Positions 35,844-42,916 of a stretch of 64,000 nucleotides of DNA are shown piece by piece; position 1 is the stretch's first letter, and the number at the start of each line of letters is the position of its first letter. The notes beneath the pieces were generated by a model. The model had not been told where the DNA came from. It saw only the letters and a list, made by a program, of their open reading frames with translations, and searched no databases. The position numbers were made by a program, and so were the translations under genes. The stretch spans positions 5,754,757 to 5,818,756 of the forward strand of contig OX442427.1 in NCBI GenBank assembly GCA_949361645.1, in the 5' to 3' direction. This DNA comes from Spongilla lacustris. Its lineage: Eukaryota; Porifera; Demospongiae; Spongillida; Spongillidae.

Positions 35844-37524
35844 CTCCTCTTCAACCATTTGCCTCAGGCGTGTGAACTGCACAGGCAGCAGGTGGTGCGA
35901 TGAAGACCACACCTTGTTCTGGTTATTGGAGGGAAGGAAGGGGGAGGAGGAATGGAGGTATGAGAGAGCCACTTGAGGTGGCATTACATGTAACAGACCC
36001 CTCACATATGCAAGCACACCCAGACATACATGCATGCAACCCCCACATACACATACACACAGACATACATACATACATACACACACATACATGTACGTTA
36101 GCATCCCCATACACACACTTACACATCCAGACATACCTTTCCTTTCTCTTCTGCCAATGTTGTCATCTTCAGGTACACACGTCTTCCATTTGTGCCAGTG
36201 ATGGAGACATGGGGACCAGCAGGTGCCCTTGTGAGGACCCTCCCACCTCCATCCTCCCCACTTACACCAACCCCAGAGGTACCCAGGCCATCAAAAGCAG
36301 TGTCCATAGCCTCACTATCGTCAGATGGCTCCATCATACGAAGACGCTTGGACCTGTGGTGGGAGTGGCCCAGACCTGACGCCCCGCCCTCCTCCAAGGC
36401 GAGGTCACCACCTCCTCCCCCTACCAGTGGGACGGGCAACTCTTGGCACGTCTCAATCCCACGGCAGTACTCCTCCACACCTCTTAGCTCACGCTCCAAT
36501 GGTGACATACTCCTCTCTACCTCCAACACCCAACGATCGTGATCCTCCGGCGTTTCCCCACCACGCCCCTCTAAGTCTGGGGCCCCATCTCCCTCCCCTA
36601 GCCAATCTGAGACCTTCCTTCTGATGCGTGAGGAGGAAGGGGTCGGTGCAAGTCTGCTCCGGTCTGACCTTCTGGTCAGATCCTCGTCGTCCACACCACT
36701 GGTGTCAGGGAGAGAGGGTGGAGAGGGGGTGGAGGCGAGGGAGTATGGAGATGGCGAGCGCAGGTAGCCATTAGAGGTGGGGAACTGGGTAGATGACCCG
36801 ACATGTATGTTAGCCATGTCCTGTAGGGCTGGCCTGGCCTTAGTGTCATGGAGGATTCTCCTAGCCGACAGCTGGCTGCCTTTTGACCCAATGTCCTGCT
36901 GCCTCTCGCATGAGTTTACTGAGTTGCTACGGCAATTTACTAGAGTGGACTGGTCTCCCTTCGGCCGTGCTGACAGAGGAGTGGATGGAGTGGCAGGGCC
37001 ATGTGTCTTGCCTGGTGAGTCTAAAAAATTGTTGTGACCAGCGTGACCACACCCCTATGGTACCACACCCACTCCAACTCCATCCCCTCTAAATTCAAGC
37101 CTCTCTAACACGATAGGCCACACCCAAGTCACACTTGCTTCACAGCACTTCTCAGCACACGGCAGCATGTTACAGTTCACGTGCGCACCTCCCCTGGCCA
37201 TACAGCCCCTATTTAGACTTCACCTGGTGAAGCTCCGCAGTCTAAGTTAAGAAGAGGCAGAGGGCTGTTCTCAGAGGGTCTCTTCCTGCTCCCAGGGGTG
37301 AGGAAAGGGCTCGACAACTGGAGGGCTCGACGGGAACAAGGATGGTCCGATGTATCTAAGGTTTTGCACGTATACGTAGTACGTACATATATATGATTGA
37401 GGTTACAAGCTGCCTCACCGTCTTCCATCTCTCGCATCAACTCCAGCTCGTCCTCGTATATTTTCTCGAAGTCCTCCATAATTGCTTGATTTTCCCGCGC
37501 TATGTACTTTAGGGCTGACGTCAT
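12998..37524 (-). CDS. CHTF18: Chromosome transmission fidelity protein 18 (Ctf18-RFC large subunit), complete
   Basis: Twenty-six exons join with consistent phases to 3375 bp, 1124 aa (human 975 aa); exon lists are in the three block entries. The protein is the AAA+ large subunit of the alternative clamp loader Ctf18-RFC, which with RFC2-5, DSCC1 and CHTF8 loads and unloads PCNA in the nucleus, working with DNA polymerase epsilon, the S-phase checkpoint and sister-chromatid cohesion. Seen in the sequence: TLWVEKYSPKNYTELLSDD (about 441-459), Walker A GAPGLGKTT (534-542), Walker B LIIDEIDGAP (592-601), sensor-1 ICICND (633-638), the conserved middle GLFENYL, RPVSIQLYSAREKQQL, then DFFGR (1075-1079) and the C-terminal tail from WFKYNEG to RVQDLL, which binds Dcc1-Ctf8. 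Start chosen at ATG 37524-37522. The gene is unusual for its minisatellite-filled introns. Confidence 0.93.
13364..13429. repeat. (CA)n microsatellite in a CHTF18 intron
   Basis: About 33 perfect CA dinucleotides between the exons at 13277-13331 and 13464-13644. Confidence 0.95.
14007..14256 (-). pseudogene. Retrotransposon reverse-transcriptase C-terminal fragment
   Basis: The minus strand reads KKYEQ..., V-H-x-x-F-V-P-L, then LARMVANRS and a block ending YQRLAIALQKYNACAMIAR. The spacing of FxPL, LAxxxA, RLxxALQxxNAxxM matches the conserved C-terminal segment found after the RT domain in many invertebrate non-LTR elements. Only about 80 residues remain, inside the CHTF18 intron 13836-14834. 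Assignment is from memory of the family pattern. Confidence 0.5.
15038..15857. mobile_element. Nested or tandem foldback elements
   Basis: Two copies of a long palindrome. The second (about 15390-15857) is complete: its arms start TTAATGTCTATTGTCCTGAA and end with the reverse complement, meeting near a GCATGC centre at about 15622. The first (15038-15390) has a full left arm but a right arm truncated at the point where the second begins. The outer ends TTAATG/CATTAA suggest a TTAA-type insertion, but this is weak. No coding capacity. It lies in the CHTF18 intron 14920-15923. Confidence 0.75.
16055..17193. other. CHTF18 intron with no recognised internal gene
   Basis: Contains two C-homopolymers (about 16723-16739 and 17127-17143) and ordinary AT-rich sequence; nothing else is supported. 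Confidence 0.6.
18061..18282. repeat. Minisatellite starting at a CHTF18 splice acceptor
   Basis: About five variable units of 33-47 bp (core CACACAGGTAACGACGTGTT and CATCACATGACATGT). The first degenerate unit includes the acceptor CTGTCCACAGG of exon 17890-18060. Confidence 0.85.
18385..18612. repeat. About 106-bp tandem duplication
   Basis: The segment beginning CCTACACATGTACATGTGTG with GGTACTGTAGTACATACACA is present twice in a row, plus a partial third. Confidence 0.85.
18885..19082. repeat. 24-bp minisatellite next to CHTF18 exon 19098-19202
   Basis: The unit AGTACCTAATATCTCCTCTT plus CCCC recurs about nine times, 15 bp from the donor of exon 19098-19202. Confidence 0.9.
19628..20059 (-). 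other. Unassigned ORF in a CHTF18 intron
   Basis: A 143-codon minus-strand ORF (MIRLAANVLLEDPLIVFKDA...) in DNA that is more GC-rich and coding-like than its flanks. It contains CITVVPTCSKPLSLLFLYDA and seven or so Cys. The opposite strand is open too. I do not recognise it, and it does not fit CHTF18. It may be a transposon remnant, an exapted exon or chance. Confidence 0.3.
20334..21922 (+). CDS. Small secreted MRH / Atg27-like domain protein, nested in CHTF18 intron
   Basis: Five exons join in phase: 20334-20482, 20547-20643, 20708-20829, 21415-21499, 21866-21922, giving 169 aa and a TGA stop. Residues 1-22 form a signal peptide (MIASLLLLLF core). The mature part has nine Cys (24, 32, 36, 66, 71, 84, 93, 159, 165), the motif GYYYLFSPC (58-66), AVCQ (82-85), YTCG, PIVLFSVTY, and a closing FEVRGKC. 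This Cys and aromatic order is that of mannose-6-phosphate-receptor-homology / Atg27-type beta-barrel domains. No transmembrane helix or ER-retention tail follows, so the product is probably secreted or lumenal. It runs antisense to CHTF18 inside the intron 19203-23436. A second in-frame ATG at 20349 is possible. Family assignment is an inference; the gene model itself is better supported. Confidence 0.65.
21520..21838. repeat. 28-bp minisatellite in last intron of the MRH-like gene
   Basis: The unit CATTATGCCTGTACCATGTT plus CCTCTTCC repeats about 11 times, starting about 20 bp after the donor at 21500. Two units are interrupted by TATGTTCCTTTGAC. Confidence 0.92.
22095..22545. repeat. 24-bp minisatellite
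   Basis: The unit GATCACAGAGGCCTTTGATT plus TGGT is repeated about 18 times. Because 24 is a multiple of three, all frames repeat an octapeptide (for example ITEAFDLV), explaining open frames on both strands. Confidence 0.95.
22951..23436 (-). repeat. About 25-bp minisatellite made of splice-donor copies
   Basis: In the CHTF18 sense each unit reads GGGGGTAAGCCATCAGGGTA followed by CTGTCTG or CGTCTG. The donor used by exon 23437-23477 (GGGG|GTAAGC) is the first member, so the first about 490 bp of the intron are roughly 18 copies of a 5' splice site. Some units have GGGGGTGAACAATC instead, which is also GT-containing. Confidence 0.92.
24536..24612. repeat. Short inverted repeat
   Basis: CACTTTCTGTGACACAAGCA near 24543 pairs with TGCTTGTATCACAGAAATTG near 24594. 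It could be a small MITE or a hairpin; it lies in a CHTF18 intron. Confidence 0.6.
25295..31216 (-). CDS. CHTF18: CHTF18 exons 9-15 (AAA+ ATPase and lid)
   Basis: Exons 31119-31216, 28984-29107, 27571-27619, 27422-27482, 26739-26832, 25481-25579, 25295-25425. The first carries Walker A (GAPGLGKTT) and ends in EMNA; the second has SDDRSPEMF and Walker B (LIIDEIDGAP); then AAISVLIDLIKKK, the sensor-1 strand RPIICICND, YAPSLRQLRQHALILYFPP, a helical lid ALCEKSENDIRSCLNTLQ (with the sensor-2-like NDIR), and FIHKKQKELTL through LFSLWKEVFQL. Every junction matches the order in human CHTF18. The donor after 26739 is GTCTGT, weaker than the others. Confidence 0.92.
25590..25757. repeat. About 27-bp minisatellite next to a CHTF18 acceptor
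   Basis: The unit GAGGGGGCCAGTTTAAGATA plus AGCACAT is repeated about six times, starting some 10 bp upstream (in CHTF18 sense) of exon 25481-25579. Confidence 0.9.
25999..26172. repeat. 29-bp minisatellite, near-perfect
   Basis: The unit CCTAACAGCCTTACAAAGCA plus GACGGATCG occurs six times with almost no divergence, which implies recent expansion. Confidence 0.95.
26335..26745 (-). repeat. 32-bp minisatellite starting at a CHTF18 donor
   Basis: About 13 units containing CAGACCCAGTACAGACCAGT. In the CHTF18 sense each carries GTCTGTACTGGG, the same 12 bases that form the donor of exon 26739-26832. The frame stays open through the array from the exon. Confidence 0.92.
26860..27330. repeat. 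Purine-rich (GGGAGGTGAGG)-type minisatellite
   Basis: Irregular AGGGAGGTGAGGGAAGAGG words over about 470 bp, between CHTF18 exons 26739-26832 and 27422-27482. One strand is almost entirely purine. Confidence 0.9.
27635..27708. repeat. Short inverted repeat
   Basis: TTATGATTCAGCCACATGTA pairs with TACATGTAGCTGAATCATAA around a small centre; hairpin or tiny MITE in a CHTF18 intron. Confidence 0.6.
28163..28290. mobile_element. Small foldback MITE
   Basis: Arms CAAGCCAGACCTACTTCGTT ... and ... AACGAAGTACATCTGGCTTG are imperfect reverse complements over about 45 bp, around a centre with ATTACAATGGACTGGGGACC. No TSD is evident. Confidence 0.6.
29385..31040. repeat. 20-bp minisatellite, about 1.65 kb
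   Basis: About 80 units of CCCATCATCACCACTACACA, with early units 22 bp long (ACATGTACCC start) and variants ATCGCC, ATCAAC. It fills the CHTF18 intron between the Walker A and Walker B exons. Since three units make 60 bp, all three + frames are open for hundreds of codons; these are not genes. Confidence 0.97.
31262..31678. repeat. 21-bp minisatellite
   Basis: The unit CAGTGACCTCCAATACATGT plus A, with TTCAATACATGCA variants, is repeated about 19 times in the CHTF18 intron 31217-31695, ending about 18 bp from exon 31696-31728. Confidence 0.93.
31696..37524 (-). CDS. CHTF18: CHTF18 exons 1-8 (N-terminal region)
   Basis: In transcript order: 37419-37524, 37224-37355, 36137-37011, 35844-35918, 35619-35671, 34772-34907, 34403-34576, 31696-31728. 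They encode residues 1-528: an acidic start (IMEDFEKIYEDELELMREME), a 292-residue Ser/Pro/Gly-rich poorly conserved exon ending TNGRRVYLKM, a basic helix KRRRLIEQSNQLLESLHE, then the family-specific WVEKYSPKNYTELLSDD, GINRTLLSWLKLWDEVVFG and a Lys/Glu-rich insert before ALDESRRPQMK. The last two are the RFC-box segment that precedes the AAA+ core. Confidence 0.9.
31905..34060. repeat. About 41-bp minisatellite, interrupted by a transposon
   Basis: Units around GGACCAATGGGTGATGATGG then TCACTAGTGCCCAGGCCTACA, with shortened variants lacking GCCCAG. Five units precede and about 26 follow the inserted element at 32121-32969. Fills the CHTF18 intron between exons 31696-31728 and 34403-34576. Confidence 0.95.
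32121..32969. mobile_element. 849-bp TIR element inserted in the 41-bp minisatellite
   Basis: Terminal inverted repeats start CAGCGGCGACGGAA at both ends. The array sequence TACAG occurs directly outside each end and is consistent with a 5-bp target duplication. Internally there are only short ORFs on the minus strand (for example LLKLIGEDVSRIESWIKED near 32270), possibly transposase relics; I do not assign a superfamily. Confidence 0.75.
34965..35395. repeat. About 31-bp CCCCACCCCCAGACCTCC minisatellite
   Basis: About 13 units alternating CCTCTCACATG and CATTCACATG versions, in the CHTF18 intron 34908-35618. Gives Pro/His/Ser-rich ORFs in three + frames. Confidence 0.93.
35739..35840. repeat. 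(CA)n microsatellite
   Basis: About 50 CA units with CATA interruptions, directly before the donor of CHTF18 exon 35844-35918. Confidence 0.95.
37516..37523. promoter_or_regulatory. TGACGTCA (CRE-like) palindrome over the CHTF18 start codon
   Basis: A perfect 8-bp CRE/ATF site overlaps the start codon, with an E-box-like CACGTG at 37531-37536 just upstream. Both words are short, so chance is a real alternative. Confidence 0.3.
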
Positions 37525-37559
37525 ATTCGGCACGTGAAGTAGCACAACTTCACAGCTTC

Positions 37560-39490
37560 CTCATTAGATAGATAGTATCTTTGGAAGCTTATTATAAGAT
37601 TGTATTGAGCCGTAGATATTAGAATAGTCTATTATCTAAATCATGATCACAATATGTATTTAGCAAATTTCAACCTGTTCAGCATTACAATGCTGAATTA
37701 AACTTCAATCGTGACAGAGATAAAATTATTTACATGTACTGTTTTCCGTAATTTTGGGTGTTTTTTTTAAATTTCTTCTTATTTCTTTCTTCATCTATTT
37801 TTAAAGCGACACGTTTTCAATTATTTTTCAACATTAACGTTTCGTTACAAATGATGTTCTAATCTATTCAGTTCGATTTGGACGTGGTTCTCATAATCAA
37901 TTATTGATACACTTTAGACTCTCGTGGGGTGGTTAGGGGAAAGGTAGGGTAGTTAGGGGAAGGTGGGTAGTAGTTAGGTAGTTACATGTAGATGAGTGGG
38001 TAGTATTTTACCTAACTACTGCCCACTCTTATCTACCACACTTACTTCACCTTAATCCACTCCAATCCTTAATATCCCCCACCCTTAACCCCCCCCCCCC
38101 CCCCCTTAAGCTTCTACTCCCTAATTACAACAATTGCAAAGAGATTACAGCGTGTTGTTATAGTTGGTAATTTAGCTTACAATGCTTGTTTGTGTGTACT
38201 ATGAAATATAATGTGCCACACCCCTTTTGGTGCTCCTCCTACCTAACTATCACCCTTACGTACCTTATAACTACTACCCACTAGTTAAGGTAAGGGTGGG
38301 TGGCAGGGTGGTAGTTAGGTAGTAGTTAAGGTAAGGGTGGCAGTCGATAGGGGTAGGTGGCAAATTAGGGTGGGTCAGTGGTAGTTAAGGAAGGCTGGTA
38401 GTAGTTAAGGTAAGGTTGATAGGTAAGGGTTGTAGTTAGGTATGGATGGTGGTTAGGTATAGGGTGGGTAGCACAATTTACTGACTGCACCATAGCAGAA
38501 GTGCCACCATCCATGTCTAAGTGCCTTACCTTAACTATCACCCCATCCCTTTGCTGAACTACCTAACTACCTAACTGCACCTAGCCGATTATCAATTTAC
38601 TTTGTTGTGGTGTGAATTAGGGTATAACTTTGTGAACAATGGACCAGAAAAAATGCAATGGTCCACATTCTATACTCGCTGACAACCCCAACCTGAAATA
38701 ACATACGCCTTAGATGTGTAGTATAGAATTCAACATGTGACTGGCTACTCATGTATATCCTCCCTAATGTTTATGTTATTGCCATAACTACTTGTACAGG
38801 GCTGCTTAGCCAACAAGTTTAATTTCTCTCTTCTGTAGTTTAGTTTGCAGGCTTATTTACAAATCAGGATACCTATGGCCGCAAGCCTTGTGTTGCCTTT
38901 TGATTCCTATAATGTGATCTTAAAATTGCTGACATTCATCACCTGACCTGGACAACTTTCACATTGAATGAACCGCATGAGTGTAAGTTTGATCATTGGC
39001 GTGAGTAGACACTCCAATCCTATCCTGAGCTAAGGTTCAGGATGGAAGTAAGCTTGTCATGTGCAAAACTCCTCGAATGTGTTCTCTGACATAATAGGTC
39101 TTTGCTGGTAAGGAGAGCGCACCTTTAAATGGTGCACATTGTACTTCAAGGACACTCCTATCTATAGTCAAATGTGTTAGAACCGTCACAATAGGTGTAA
39201 TGGGCGTCCATGAAAGAACATAACTCTTTAATATTCCTGAATGGGAACTGAATTTATGTATATAAGGCAAACATAACTTTAGAAAAGACAGCAACATTTA
39301 ACTAATTTGACATAATATGTAGGACAACTTTTAATTGAGAGGTTATAGAATGACTTGATGAAAGCTTAAAAAAATCATGGAAGTTAAATATTGTCGATTT
39401 ATCTGTATTGAATCAACACTAAAAACTTGATAAAAATGTCACTTCGTTGTCAGTGTGCAGGGAGTGCTGCTCCATCATCAAACCCTAGAC
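37560..39490. other. Intergenic DNA, low complexity in part
   Basis: From 37920 to 38580 there are irregular GTAGTTAGGTAAGG and CCTAACTACC words on both strands and a C-homopolymer (about 38090-38105). Nothing coding is supported. Confidence 0.6.
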
Positions 39491-39496
39491 CACATC

Positions 39497-39824
39497 ACCA
39501 TTTCACTTTAGAGCCGCACAAACACAGGCTAGCAGATCTTAATATTGCAAAAGATAGAGGCATTCTGACAAAACTAACTGTTTCTGAGTAAGACTTCTCC
39601 CATTTCGTTGCAAGGCTAGCAGCTATACGCTTCATAAAATGGTTTGCCTCTCTGTGCAGGAGTCCATCCACTGAAACAACAAAGGGTGTAAATTGACCAC
39701 GTCGATCTTCAACAGCTTTTTGATAATTCCTTTTCTTTTCTTTTGCTGCACTTTCAAGGACTGCCTCTGGAGTACGGTGTTTATATGACAGGGCGTCAGT
39801 ATCAATTATGCAAATGTCAGACAA
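39497..39824 (-). pseudogene. Non-LTR retrotransposon C-terminal fragment
   Basis: The minus frame reads DTDALSYKHRTPEAVLESAA, KEKKRNYQKAVEDRRGQFTP, FVVSVDGLLHREA, LATKWEKSYSETVSFVRM and ASLCLCGSK. This is the conserved tail seen after RT domains in cnidarian and sponge retroelements (FxPFVVSVDGLLGxEA, LAxKWxxxYSxV, LRGSR). About 105 residues remain without RT, so it is a dead fragment. Confidence 0.65.
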
Positions 39825-40112
39825 CGCCTCTGTCTGTGGTGCCTTAAGTGTTAATAACTCACTATTGAAGTTGGCAATTTGAAATCATTGATACTCCATT
39901 GCATATTTGATAACAGAGGGCATTTTGCTTTACGAGGGTTCTGATAAAATTGCTTATCATCTCAATTTTCTGCTTATATGTAGTGCAAAACCATTGGAAG
40001 TAGTTATGTAATGCTGGGTACATGTGATTGATTGATGCCTACATGTATACACATTTACAAAATGGAGAAAAGTTTGCACTATAAGAATTGTATGTCTAAA
40101 TTTAAAATTGGT

Positions 40113-42545
40113 GGGTGCTGTAACAACAGTTTCAGGTAATGTGGTTTTCTATGCTTGCATGTGAATAGGAATAGCTAAGTTTCATCGATGCATATAGTTG
40201 GTGCTATGGTCATGCTTGAAGTTGCTATGTTCTTTAATGTAAGTACATACATAAGTGTACCAGGACTCAGGGTGTGGTTATGCCAGCATGGGTATCCTGA
40301 AGCCATTCAGAAATCTTCAAGGGCTGGTGGTGATGTTTGATATGTACACATGCACCTCAAAGGTAATGTAGTATTGTGTAAATGTGTCAGGAATATAATG
40401 TTTAGGTAACTCAAAAAGGTGTTAACGAATCCAGTTCACATTAAGAGTACTTTGAGGTGAGGCAGAGGTGATGTAGGAATTCATTTGTCCATGAAGAGTA
40501 CACAACTTCAGGATGCATATATGCCATAATCACTATATATGCATACACTCATACCCACATGTGTCACACACACACATATCAATGCATATAAACAGAATTA
40601 GTGATGTATCATAACTTATTCAGGAGGAAGTTCCTACATGTACATGTAAGTATACATGTATAGGAGTTCATCAGCACCTATTGTTGTAATAAGGTCATTA
40701 AAAACATCAAGACAGGTGCTGTAACAACAGTATCAGATAAAGTGGTTTTCTGCGACTATGTTGCTTGCATGTTGATAGGTGCTATGGTCATGCTTTAAGT
40801 TGTTATGTTCTTTTTAAAATGTAAGTACATACATACGTGTACCAGGACTCAGGGTGTGGTTATGCCAGCTTGGGTATCCTGAAGCCATTCAGAAATCTTC
40901 AAGGGCTGGTGGCGATGTTTGATATGTACACATGCACCTCAAAGAAAATGTAGTAATGTGTAAATGTGTCAGGAATGTAATGTTTAGGTAACTCAAAAAG
41001 GTGTTAATGAATCCAATTCACATTAAGAGTACTTTGAGGTGAGGCAGAGGTGATGTAGGAATTCATTTGTCCATGAAGAGTACACAACTTCAGGATGCAT
41101 ATATGCCATAATCATTATACATGCATACACTCATACCCACATGTGTCACACACACACATATCAATGCATATAAACAGAATTAGTGATGTATCATAACTTA
41201 TTCAGGAGGAAGTTCCTACATGTACATGTAAGTATATGTAAGTTTTGAAAATTTACAGGTACATGTATAGGAGTTCATCAGCACCTATTGTTGTAATAAG
41301 GTCATTAAAAACATCAAGACAGGTGCTGTAACAACAGTATCAGGTAAAGTGGTTTTCTGCGACTATGTTGCTTGCATGTTGATAGGTGCTATGGTCATGC
41401 TTGAAATTGCTATGTTCTTTTTAAAATGTAAGTACATACATACGTGTACCAGGACTCAGGGTGTGGTTATGCCAGCGTGGGCAGTGCCGTTGAGAGGGGG
41501 GGGCAGGGGGGTAAGCTACCCCGGGCCCCGCGGCAAAAGGGGGCCCCCGCGATCCCTAAGAAAAAATTTGTTGGACAATTTTTCAATTCGGACTGCCAAT
41601 GAAATCCTTTTCATGTTTCATGTTGACGCGCTTTTCACGCACAATTGCAAAAAAAGCTCGTAATGAAAATTTTATACTTTTAAATGGTTTTTGGCGATAA
41701 ATAGAATTCCGGCATAGTCCTGAGTCAGGGAAGCCAGTCAGGGCCAGTGCCGTCGAGAGGGGGTACACTACCCCGGGCCCCGCGATCCCTAAGAATATTT
41801 TTTTTTTCCAATTGTGTGCGACGACCCTTTCGTCTTCAATCGAGCACTGAATTTTTCACTCACTGCCACCGTTAGTCTGTACTGGCTTTTTTTTTTTGCA
41901 CGCAGCGGACAGCAACCCCCCCCCCCCCCCCCACCCCCGCTCGTTGAATCGACCGAAAATGGACAGCACCCCCCCCCCCCCCCCCCCCCCGCTCGTTGAA
42001 CCGGCCGAAAATGGACCCCCCCCCCCCCCCCCCCCCCCCCCCCCGCTCGTTAAATCGGCCGAAAGCGGTACAGGGTCAGGGGGGCCCCCGTGAGCGTCCT
42101 TCCCCGGGCCCCCACCTGGCTCTCAACGGGCCTGAGCGTGGGTATCCTGAAGCCATTCAGAAATCTTCAAGGGCTGGTGGTGATGTTTGATATCTACACA
42201 TGCACCTCAAAGAAAATGTAGTAATGTGTAAATCAATGTGTCAGGAATGTAATGTTTAGGTAACTCAAAAAGGTGTTAATGAATCCAATTCACATTAAGA
42301 GTACTTTGAGGTGAGGCAGAGGTGATGTAGGAATTCATTTGTCCATGAAGAGTACACAACTTCAGGATGCCACAATCATAGCTTAGGGCTAGCCCTGATA
42401 CATATGTCACTCATACCCACATGTGCACACACAGTGTCACACACATGTCAATACATATAATCAGAATTAGTAATGTTCAATATGTATCATAACTTATTCA
42501 GGAGGAAGTTCCATAGTACATGTACATGTACATATATAGGATTTA
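40113..42545. repeat. Three tandem copies of a about 607-bp unit
   Basis: Copies start near 40113, 40715 and 41321 (each GGTGCTGTAACAACAGT) and share long identical stretches, for example TCAGAAATCTTCAAGGGCTG and GAATTCATTTGTCCATGAAG. The third copy is interrupted by a 653-bp element at 41482-42134. Identity is high, so the triplication is recent. No coding frame is maintained. Confidence 0.9.
41482..42134. mobile_element. hAT-like non-autonomous element with 8-bp TSD
   Basis: The ends are CAGTGCCGTTGAGAGGG and the reverse complement of CAGGCCCGTTGAGAGCC. The 8-mer AGCGTGGG is present on both sides (41474-41481, 42135-42142) and only once in the other copies of the host repeat, so it is a true target duplication. 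CAG termini and 8-bp TSD are typical of hAT elements. Inside are a second near-start (about 41750) and long poly-C tracts joined by GAAAATGGACAGCACC-like units. Confidence 0.8.
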
Positions 42546-42916
42546 TTAAATTAATGCACCTTGCCTCTAATTACCTATGATCACATCAAAATAGTGCAAT
42601 ATGTATGACTGTCCGGCATGCTTTAGAGAACGCTTATGCCTCGTTCTTATTACAGTTCTGATTTTTCTCTTTGTTTTTGTCATTGATTTGCTTACATGCT
42701 TACACCCATTCCATGCTGAAATGGTGTGTTTAATATAGATAAGAATGGTATGGTATGATGAGCAGAAAATATCAAGTTGAGATTGTTTACAGTTCTCAAA
42801 AATACCATTTTGTGCAAATGTTACAACTACATGCAAATAATTGCTAATAGCTAACAGAACTGTGAATGTCTCTCTACACACAGAAGTATACTACAGGAGA
42901 GTCCACAAACATCTTG

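Noticed and set aside
36192..36624. + strand ORFs across 36192-36624
   Set aside because: Shadows of the long CHTF18 exon 36137-37011.
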